Notes under the pieces: generated by a model
What the model was told of the DNA's origin: nothing
Databases searched by the model: none
The model's input: the letters and a program-made list of their open reading frames with translations, nothing else
Shown here: positions 1-4,711 of the stretch, in pieces
How positions within the stretch are numbered: position 1 is the first letter of the stretch
Layout: each line of letters begins with the position of its first letter
NCBI GenBank assembly: GCA_017880715.1
Contig: JADGRT010000190.1
Location: 1 to 6,327 of the forward strand
Source: Verrucomicrobiia bacterium
Lineage (GTDB): Bacteria; Verrucomicrobiota; Verrucomicrobiia; Limisphaerales; UBA1319
Direction: 5' to 3'
DNA: 6,327 nt
Position numbers and translations under genes: made by a program

Positions 1-936
1 GCCCTCCGCTTCGGCTTCGTAGGTCAGAATAATGCGATGACGCAGCACGTCGGGTCCAATGCTTTTCACATCCTGCGGCGTCACATAACCGCGCCCCTGC
101 AGCAGCGCCCAGGCCTTGGCGCCCACCGTCAACGCAATCGTCGCTCGCGGCGACGCGCCGAATTGGATCAGATGCTTGATATCGAGGTGGTACTGGTCAG
201 GCTGGCGCGTGGCGAACACCACCTGCACGATGTAGTCGCGGATTTTGTCATCGACATGGACGTGGTCCACGAGCTGGCGCGTGCGCACAATTTCCTCCAG
301 CGCGATGACGGGATTGACCTTTATTTCCGGCGCGGTGAAGGCCATGGTATCGAGAATTTTCCGCTCTTCCGCGACGCTGGGATAGTCGAGGAGCACCTTG
401 AACATGAACCGGTCCACCTGCGCCTCGGGCAGCGGATAGGTGCCTTCCTGATCGATGGGATTCTCCGTGGCCAACACCAGGAACGGCGACGGCAGGGGCA
501 TGGTTTCGCCGCCCAGCGTGACCTGGCGTTCCTGCATGGCTTCGAGGAGCGCCGACTGCACCTTCGCGGGAGCGCGATTAATTTCGTCCGCCAGCACGAG
601 ATTGGCGAAGACGGGACCGTGGGTCGCGTGATATTTGCCGTCCTGGGGACTGTAAATCAGCGTGCCGACGATGTCGGCGGGCAGCAAATCGGGCGTAAAT
701 TGGATGCGACGAAAAGTCGCCTGAATGGCGGCGGCCAGGACGCGGACCGAGAGCGTCTTGGCCAGGCCCGGCACGCCTTCGAGGAGGACATGGCCGTTGG
801 CCAGCAGGCCCACCAGCAGCCGGTCGATGAGATATTCCTGGCCGACAATGACGCGGCCGATTTCCTGGCGCAACCTGGCTATCCAGGCGGAAGTCTGGCG
901 TGCCTGTTCGTTTAGTTCATGCAGAGCAGTGCTCAT
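1..936 (-). CDS. MoxR-family AAA+ ATPase (C-terminus cut by window edge)
   Basis: MoxR AAA+ ATPases act as chaperone-like ATPases that help mature or activate protein complexes, often with DUF58 and von Willebrand A-domain partners encoded just downstream. Translating the minus strand from the ATG at 936-934 gives 312 uninterrupted codons to the window edge. Visible motifs: Walker A GVPGLAKT (residues 54-61), Walker B LVLADEINRAP (113-123), sensor 1 ATENP (156-160), the PEAQVDRF stretch (170-177), and sensor 2 GASPRA (260-265). These cover the AAA core and most of the lid domain; family members are usually 310-350 residues, so only a short tail should be missing. The start fits: MoxR proteins typically have about 30-50 residues before Walker A, and an in-frame stop lies about ten codons upstream. 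No good Shine-Dalgarno is visible. Partner genes would lie off the left edge, so the exact MoxR subfamily and target are unknown. Confidence 0.95.
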   Translation of the reverse strand, partial: MSTALHELNEQARQTSAWIARLRQEIGRVIVGQEYLIDRLLVGLLANGHVLLEGVPGLAKTLSVRVLAAAIQATFRRIQFTPDLLPADIVGTLIYSPQDGKYHATHGPVFANLVLADEINRAPAKVQSALLEAMQERQVTLGGETMPLPSPFLVLATENPIDQEGTYPLPEAQVDRFMFKVLLDYPSVAEERKILDTMAFTAPEIKVNPVIALEEIVRTRQLVDHVHVDDKIRDYIVQVVFATRQPDQYHLDIKHLIQFGASPRATIALTVGAKAWALLQGRGYVTPQDVKSIGPDVLRHRIILTYEAEAEG

Positions 937-1020
937 GGACCGCCATGCATAACCGAGGCCTTGCGCTCACTCAAGCATAGATGCGGGATATTTCCCGGCG
1001 GGGGCGCTGCTCACTTTGGT

Positions 1021-1052
1021 CGTAGCATCCGGCGTGAGCCGGATCATTTTTC
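1021..1052 (+). repeat. REP-like hairpin, copy 1
   Basis: The sequence CGTAGC is followed by a perfect 7-bp stem (ATCCGGC 1027-1033, GCCGGAT 1038-1044) closed by the loop GTGA, then CATTTTTC. GTAG at the foot of a short hairpin is the hallmark layout of bacterial REP sequences. A second copy lies on the opposite strand at 1182-1213 with matched changes in both stem arms. The T run could suggest an intrinsic terminator, but no plus-strand gene ends upstream, so a repeat is the better reading. Confidence 0.6.
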
Positions 1053-1079
1053 TCTAACGCGGATGGGACCAAAACGCGT

Positions 1080-1121
1080 GAATACCGAACACTCAACCTT
1101 GAACGCCGAACATCGAACATC
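1080..1121 (+). repeat. Degenerate tandem heptamer tract (six units)
   Basis: Six consecutive 7-base units occupy this stretch, with GAAC or a one-base variant beginning at 1080, 1087, 1094, 1101, 1108 and 1115. The last two units are identical (GAACATC). The strict 7-base spacing with degenerate unit sequence is directly visible. From memory, tracts of this style recur in Verrucomicrobiota and Planctomycetota intergenic DNA and give rise to spurious predicted peptides rich in EHRTS-like strings. Function is unknown. Confidence 0.65.
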
Positions 1122-1181
1122 CAAAAAACCGTAGGAGACGACGTCAGGAGTCTCTAACTTCGAAAAGCTTCGCCAGACTCG

Positions 1182-1213
1182 GAAATTTGAGCCGACTCAC
1201 GTCGGCTGCTACG
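1182..1213 (-). repeat. REP-like hairpin, copy 2 (inverted relative to copy 1)
   Basis: Read on the minus strand, CGTAGC is followed by a perfect 7-bp stem (AGCCGAC then GTCGGCT, at 1207-1201 and 1196-1190) with loop GTGA, then CAAATTTC. The flank, loop and overall spacing match copy 1 at 1021-1052. Both stem differences are compensated: T-A becomes G-C and G-C becomes A-T. Together the two copies face each other with GTAG on the outer side of each, the layout of a REPIN or BIME-like pair. Confidence 0.65.
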
Positions 1214-1218
1214 TTTTT

Positions 1219-1253
1219 GTAGGGCGGAGCTTGTCCCTTGGCAGCCCTGCCCG
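1219..1253 (+). repeat. GTAGGGCGG-type repeat fragment
   Basis: This begins GTAGGGCGGAGC, which matches 11 of 12 bases of GTAGGGCGGTGC at 4586-4597, the left foot of the twin-hairpin element near hcp. Here the following sequence forms no clean stem, so it may be a decayed or half copy. It lies back to back with copy 2 of the REP-like hairpin: CTAC (1209-1212) and GTAG (1219-1222) flank GTTTTT. Confidence 0.4.
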
Positions 1254-1264
1254 ATGGCGAGTCG

Positions 1265-1293
1265 TTGACAAACAACGGTGTTTTTTTTAATGT
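1265..1293 (+). promoter_or_regulatory. Possible sigma70-type promoter for the beta-propeller gene
   Basis: A perfect -35 hexamer TTGACA (1265-1270) is followed, after 17 bases, by TAATGT (1288-1293), which matches the -10 consensus at only three of six positions. Transcription would then start near 1300, almost on top of the ATG at 1302, implying a leaderless or near-leaderless message. The -35 match is good and the -10 is poor, so this is a weak call. Confidence 0.3.
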
Positions 1294-2582
1294 CCGCATC
1301 CATGATAATCCAAAGCTTTTCTCTTTCCGGCAATCCTTTGACGGCGCCATCGTTTCGGTTTCCATCTCGGTCCCGGCGTTCGTTGGTCTGGCTAAGCGGT
1401 CTGACGGTTTTAACGAGTTCCTTGTTGACGGTTACGGCCTTGGATTGGCCGCAGTGGCGAGGCCCGAACCGTGATGGCATTTCCCAGGAAAGCGGCTGGC
1501 TGACCTCGTGGCCCGCCGCCGGGCCGAAAAAGGTCTGGAGCGGCAAGGTGGGCGTGGGTTATTCGACTGTCTCCGTGAGCAACGGCCGCCTTTACACCAT
1601 GGGCAATAATGCCGATGTGGATGCGGTCTATTGTCTGGACGCCAACACGGGCGCCGAGATCTGGAAACACACTTATCCTTGTCCGGCCAAAGATCCCAAC
1701 GGCTACCATGGCACCCGCTGCACCCCGACCGTGGATGGCAAACTGGTTTATACCGTGAGCCGCGCGGGGCATTTGTTTTGTTTGGATGCCGGCAGTGGCA
1801 AGGTGGTTTGGTCGAAGGAATTCGCCAAGGATTTTGGAGCCAAGGCGCCACGATGGGGCTTTGCCGGTTCGCCTCTGGTGGAAGGCGATCGGTTGATCGT
1901 GGAACCGGGCGGTCCCCAGGCGGCTGTGGTGGCCTTGGAAAAGACCACCGGCAAGGTGCTTTGGCAGACGCCCGGAGATCCAGCGGGCTATTCCTCGCCC
2001 ATGCCTTACACGGCGGACGGACAACGTTGCGTCGCCATTCTCAACGCCAAGGGCGTGGCCGGTTACCGCATAAACGACGGCAAGGAACTGTGGCGCCACC
2101 CCTGGGTAACCGAATACGATGTCAATGCCGCCACTCCGATCGTCGAGGGTGACAAGGTGTTCCTGTCGTCCGGTTACAATGCGGGCTGCGTGCTGGTGCA
2201 ATTTAGCAGCCAGCCGCCCAAAGTTCTTTGGCAGAACAAAAACATGCGCAACCACGTCAACAGTTGCATCCTTTGGCAGGGTTATCTTTACGGTTTCGAC
2301 GAACGGGAATTAAAATGCCTGGATTGGAAAACCGGCGAAGTCAAATGGAGTGAGAAAAGCCCCGGCAAAGGCTCGCTGACGTATGCTGGCGGCAAGTTCC
2401 TGGTTTACAGCGAGAAGGGCCGCATCGCCGTGGCCGATTTGTCACCCGCCGGCTACAAAGAATTGTCCGGCGCACAGGTCCTGGAGGGCCGCGACACCTG
2501 GGCCGCCCCGGTCCTGGCCAATGGCAAGCTTTATTGCCGCAGTTTGGAAGATCTCGTCTGTCTGGATGTGGCCGGTAAGTAG
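1290..2582 (+). CDS. Exported PQQ-like beta-propeller repeat protein
   Basis: This is an exported, non-enzymatic-looking beta-propeller of the PQQ-repeat/BamB-like type. Family members bind partners or ligands through the propeller; no specific substrate can be assigned. From the ATG at 1290 it is 430 residues. A basic stretch RSRR (27-30) precedes a hydrophobic segment (31-50) with likely cleavage after Val-Thr-Ala50, consistent with a signal peptide. The mature protein opens with the WPQWRGP motif (53-59) typical of Planctomycetota and Verrucomicrobiota members. Blade-closing motifs of the form (Y/F)CLD-x-TG-x-xxW recur at about 114-125, 163-174, 213-225, 257-268, 301-314 and 343-353, with a last CLD at 424-426, fitting seven to eight blades. 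There is no CXXCH haem motif and no dehydrogenase catalytic region. Start choice is uncertain: GTG 1278, ATG 1290 and ATG 1302 are all in frame and none has a Shine-Dalgarno. It ends facing hcp, with 175 bases between. Confidence 0.9.
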   Translation: MSASMIIQSFSLSGNPLTAPSFRFPSRSRRSLVWLSGLTVLTSSLLTVTALDWPQWRGPNRDGISQESGWLTSWPAAGPKKVWSGKVGVGYSTVSVSNGRLYTMGNNADVDAVYCLDANTGAEIWKHTYPCPAKDPNGYHGTRCTPTVDGKLVYTVSRAGHLFCLDAGSGKVVWSKEFAKDFGAKAPRWGFAGSPLVEGDRLIVEPGGPQAAVVALEKTTGKVLWQTPGDPAGYSSPMPYTADGQRCVAILNAKGVAGYRINDGKELWRHPWVTEYDVNAATPIVEGDKVFLSSGYNAGCVLVQFSSQPPKVLWQNKNMRNHVNSCILWQGYLYGFDERELKCLDWKTGEVKWSEKSPGKGSLTYAGGKFLVYSEKGRIAVADLSPAGYKELSGAQVLEGRDTWAAPVLANGKLYCRSLEDLVCLDVAGK

Positions 2583-2603
2583 GTTTGGCTGCGGCCAATC
2601 CCG

Positions 2604-2683
2604 CGTAGCGGCGTCTCGGCAGAGCGCCGCATACTTGGTCCCAGGCACGGAAAATGGCGGCGCTCTGCCGAGACGCCGCTACG
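2604..2683. repeat. Perfect 27-bp inverted repeat between convergent genes (REPIN-like, possible bidirectional terminator)
   Basis: The arms at 2604-2630 and 2657-2683 are exact reverse complements over 27 bases, separated by 26 bases. The outer ends read CGTAG on the left and CTACG on the right. It starts 22 bases after the beta-propeller stop and lies 75 bases beyond the hcp stop. A folded transcript could end or stabilise both messages, but there is no U tract directly after either arm. The GTAG/CTAC ends and G+C-rich stem also match a mobile palindromic repeat. The two roles are not exclusive. Confidence 0.75.
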
Positions 2684-2704
2684 TGAAAAGACGAGCGCAA
2701 AGCG

Positions 2705-2740
2705 CCGGTTGGTGGGCGCCCTGTGTGCCCACCAATCCGG
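2705..2740. terminator. Hairpin just downstream of hcp
   Basis: TTGGTGGGC (2709-2717) pairs with GCCCACCAA (2727-2735) around a 9-base loop. CCGG on both outer sides (2705-2708 and 2737-2740) extends the stem past one bulged base, giving a 13-bp hairpin. It begins 18 bases beyond the hcp stop codon on the minus strand, where a transcript end would be expected. No U run follows, so it may be a 3'-end stabiliser or part of the neighbouring repeat cluster instead. Confidence 0.4.
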
Positions 2741-2757
2741 CGGCTTTCCAAGGTGGA

Positions 2758-4407
2758 TTAACCCAAAATCGCTTTCAGATCGTTTTCCGGCGTCGTGATC
2801 GGGGCCAGGTTGAATTTTTCCACCAGGACATTGATCACGTTCGGCGTCAGGAACGCCGGCAGGGTGGGCCCCAGGCGGATGTTCTTGATGCCCAGAAAAA
2901 GCAACGTCAGCAGGATGCAGACCGCCTTCTGCTCGTACCAGGAGAGAACCATCGAAAGCGGCAGGTCGTTGACTCCGCAATTAAAGGCTTTGGACAATGC
3001 CACCGCAATTTGGATGGCCGAGTAGGCGTCGTTGCACTGGCCGATGTCGAGCAGTCGCGGCAGGCCGGCCACGGTGCCGAAATCCTGTTTGTTGAAACGG
3101 AACTTGCCGCACGCCAGCGTCAGGATCATGCAGTCCGGCGGCACTTGCTCCGCAAACTGGGTGTAATAGTTACGCCCGGGCTTGGCGCCATCGCAGCCGC
3201 CGATGAGGAAGAAATGCCGGATCGCGCCGCTCTTCACCGCCTCGATGACCTGGCCGGCCACGCTCATGACCGCCTCATGACCGAACCCCACCAGGATGGT
3301 TTTGTCGGAGCCGTCCCGGGTAAAACCCGGCGCCTTGAGCGCGGCTTCGATGACGGGCGAGAAATCGCCATTTGCCAGATGCGTGACGCCGGGCCAGGCA
3401 ACCAGGCCGGAAGTATAGAGGCGGTTTTTATAGGTAATCTGGGGTTCCTGGATGCAATTGGTGGTCATCAGGATCGCGCCTGGGAAGGCATCGAACTCGT
3501 CCTTTTGATCCTGCCAGGCGCCACCGTAATTGCCCACCAGGTGCTGGTAGGCCTTGAGCTTCGGATAGCCGTGGGCGGGCAGCATTTCGCCATGCGTGTA
3601 AATGTTAATGCCCTTGCCTTCGGTTTGTTTGAGCAGCAACTCCAGATCTTTCAGATCGTGGCCGGAAACCAGGATGGCCTTGCCTTTCACCGGTTCGACG
3701 CGCACGGGCGTTGGCACGGGATGCCCATAGGCTGTGGTGTTGGCGATGTCCAGCAATTCCATGACACGCAGATTAACCTCGCCGCAGCGCAATGAGAGGG
3801 CCAACAAATCGCCGACAGGCGTTTGCTCCTGGGTCAGGAAATTCAGGGCTTCGTGGATGAAGGCATAAACCGCGTCGTCTTCCTGGCCGAGAATCAGGGC
3901 GTGATCCGCATAGGCAGCCATGCCTTTGATGCCGGCGGTGAGCAACTCCTGGAGGCCGGCGATGTCATCGCCATGCGTCTCCTGGCGTTTAGGAATGGAA
4001 ACGGTTTCGCCTTGCCGCACCAGACCATCGAGGGTTCTGGCGGGAATCCAATTGGCGGGACCGCTGATGGTTGCCGGGGTTTGACTGCGATTGCGGCAGG
4101 CGGCTTCGTAAAGGCCTTTGGCCCGGTCGCGGATCTGGGCTGCTTTGAGCAAGATATCCTGGAGGCGTTGCGGATCGAAATTGACATTGGTGACGGTGGT
4201 GAACAGGGCTTCCACGACAAAGACATCGACCGCGCGATCCCGGGCGCCTAACTGCCGGGCGCGATGGGCGTATTGGGAAATGCCTTTGGCGGCATCGACC
4301 AGGAGATCCTGGAGGGTGGCGGTGGTTTCATCCTTGCCACATACCGAAAACGTGGTGCAGCCAAAGCCTTTGGAGGCCTGTTCACATTGATAACAAAACA
4401 TGCTCAT
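2758..4407 (-). CDS. hcp: Hybrid cluster protein (hydroxylamine / nitric oxide reductase), class I
   Basis: Hcp is a cytoplasmic iron-sulfur protein. It reduces hydroxylamine in vitro, and in E. coli it acts as a high-affinity NO reductase under anaerobic nitrosative stress. The 549-residue product is full length. Its N-terminal cysteines C5, C8, C17 and C23 have the CX2C-X8-C-X5-C spacing of class I proteins, which carry a [4Fe-4S] cluster. Every hybrid-cluster ligand known from Desulfovibrio is recognisable: H250 (SGHDL), E274 (THGEM), C318 (TTNC), C405 (GGCDG, the persulfide position), C433 (LACGK), C458 (GQCND), E492 and K494 (WYEQK). The central helical region is present, so it is not the short class III. 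ATG 4407 is used; ATG 4401 would give the more family-typical MFC start, and neither has a clear ribosome-binding site. No Hcr-type reductase gene is adjacent, so the electron donor is unknown. An FNR/DNR-like palindrome lies upstream. Confidence 0.97.
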   Translation of the reverse strand: MSMFCYQCEQASKGFGCTTFSVCGKDETTATLQDLLVDAAKGISQYAHRARQLGARDRAVDVFVVEALFTTVTNVNFDPQRLQDILLKAAQIRDRAKGLYEAACRNRSQTPATISGPANWIPARTLDGLVRQGETVSIPKRQETHGDDIAGLQELLTAGIKGMAAYADHALILGQEDDAVYAFIHEALNFLTQEQTPVGDLLALSLRCGEVNLRVMELLDIANTTAYGHPVPTPVRVEPVKGKAILVSGHDLKDLELLLKQTEGKGINIYTHGEMLPAHGYPKLKAYQHLVGNYGGAWQDQKDEFDAFPGAILMTTNCIQEPQITYKNRLYTSGLVAWPGVTHLANGDFSPVIEAALKAPGFTRDGSDKTILVGFGHEAVMSVAGQVIEAVKSGAIRHFFLIGGCDGAKPGRNYYTQFAEQVPPDCMILTLACGKFRFNKQDFGTVAGLPRLLDIGQCNDAYSAIQIAVALSKAFNCGVNDLPLSMVLSWYEQKAVCILLTLLFLGIKNIRLGPTLPAFLTPNVINVLVEKFNLAPITTPENDLKAILG

Positions 4408-4437
4408 AATCTTGATTCTAACTCACCGGTCTGGGTG

Positions 4438-4467
4438 GGGACATCTGACCTGTTTGGCCGATGTCCC
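4438..4467 (-). promoter_or_regulatory. Stable hairpin in the predicted hcp 5' leader
   Basis: Read as hcp-sense RNA, GGGACATC (4467-4460) pairs with GATGTCCC (4445-4438). Inside it GGCC pairs with GGTC (one G-U pair) around the loop AAACA, leaving one bulged A. That is 12 base pairs in 30 bases. It ends 30 bases before the ATG and has no U tract after it, so a 5' stabiliser, a translation-affecting structure or a second protein-binding palindrome are all more likely than a terminator. Confidence 0.45.
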
Positions 4468-4483
4468 GGGTTTCCTTCCGTTC

Positions 4484-4496
4484 GCGGAGGTTTATG
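4484..4496 (-). promoter_or_regulatory. Candidate hcp -10 element and start site
   Basis: On the minus strand CATAAA occupies 4496-4491, matching TATAAT at four of six positions. A start site 7 bases further at about 4484 places the upstream palindrome's centre (4525.5) at -41.5 and leaves a leader of roughly 77 bases. No consensus -35 hexamer is visible at the matching distance, as expected when an activator overlaps the -35 region. Confidence 0.4.
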
Positions 4497-4518
4497 CCAT
4501 GAACACCACCGTACCGCT

Positions 4519-4532
4519 TTGACCTGGGTCAA
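4519..4532 (-). promoter_or_regulatory. FNR/DNR-type operator upstream of hcp
   Basis: TTGACCTGGGTCAA is a near-perfect palindrome with TTGAC and GTCAA half-sites around a 4-base spacer. It fits the consensus TTGA(T/C)-N4-(A/G)TCAA of the CRP/FNR family regulators FNR, ANR, DNR and NNR, which sense oxygen or NO and commonly control hcp and denitrification genes. Its centre lies 118 bases upstream of the hcp ATG. No regulator gene is in the window, so which family member binds is an inference. Confidence 0.6.
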
Positions 4533-4584
4533 GGGAAGCCCCCTTGGCTTCGGGGCCATGCTCACGGCCTATGAACCAGCCGGT

Positions 4585-4647
4585 GGTAGGGCGGTGCTGC
4601 GGCGGCACCGCCCTGATTTTGGGGCTGAGCAGCAGCTCAGCCCTACC
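4585..4647. repeat. Twin-hairpin REPIN-like element
   Basis: GGTAGGGC (4585-4592) and GCCCTACC (4640-4647) bound two successive hairpins. The first pairs GGGCGGTGC (4589-4597) with GCACCGCCC (4605-4613) around a 7-base loop. The second pairs GGGCTGAGC (4622-4630) with GCTCAGCCC (4635-4643) around AGCA. Eight bases separate the hairpins. Each has GTAG (on its own strand) at its outer foot, which is the REPIN layout of two inverted REPs. The ends can also pair to close a three-way structure. A terminator role is unlikely because it lies between divergent genes. Confidence 0.6.
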
Positions 4648-4711
4648 GGGTCCAAGGGAAGGCACGATTGGGGTGTAACCCGCAGAGTCCGTTTTCCGTC
4701 TAACCGGTTGC

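Larger units (their letters stand above)
937..1277. other. Intergenic region between divergent genes; no convincing gene
   Basis: This gap separates the minus-strand MoxR gene from the plus-strand beta-propeller gene, so promoters for both should lie here. It holds a small inverted repeat close to moxR (CGGGA 984-988, TCCCG 993-997), two inverted REP-like hairpins (1021-1052 and 1182-1213), a heptamer tract (1080-1121), a bulged inverted repeat (GAGTCT 1148-1153 with AGACTC 1175-1180, enclosing CGAA/TTCG), and a GTAGGGCGG-type segment (from 1219). Reading frames that cross it encode repeat-derived low-complexity peptides and resemble no known family. Confidence 0.7.
4408..4711. other. Divergent hcp / pseudopilin-like intergenic region
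   Basis: This gap holds the presumed hcp control region (5' leader hairpin, -10-like hexamer, FNR/DNR-type palindrome) on the side facing hcp. On the other side is a twin-hairpin GTAG-ended repeat. A 6-bp hairpin (GAAGCC 4535-4540, GGCTTC 4546-4551) and a near-duplicate sequence of about 15 bases (4526-4540 and 4648-4663) also lie here. No promoter for the pseudopilin-like gene is recognisable and no extra gene is visible. Confidence 0.7.

Noticed and set aside
37..915. Long plus-strand ORF opposite the MoxR gene
   Set aside because: It is antisense to a reading frame carrying Walker A, Walker B and sensor motifs. Its translation shows only compositional R/H/G-rich sequence.
1021..1052. Intrinsic terminator
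   Set aside because: The hairpin plus T run looks like one, but no plus-strand gene ends upstream and an inverted near-copy lies at 1182-1213.
919..1134. Plus-strand ORF of 71 codons
   Set aside because: It overlaps the MoxR start and its C-terminus is the translated heptamer tract; it resembles no family.
1021..1213. CRISPR array
   Set aside because: The repeats are inverted, only two in number and lack regular spacers; no cas genes are present.
1144..1546. Minus-strand ORFs of 73 and 130 codons before the beta-propeller gene
   Set aside because: They read through the palindromic repeats and the antisense of the signal peptide, with no recognisable domain.
1290..2582. PQQ-dependent alcohol dehydrogenase
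   Set aside because: The protein is too short at about 430 residues and lacks a cytochrome domain and dehydrogenase catalytic motifs; only propeller repeats are visible.
2383..3795. 470-codon plus-strand ORF across the propeller end and hcp
   Set aside because: It spans the 27-bp palindrome and is antisense to hcp, whose frame keeps every cluster ligand.
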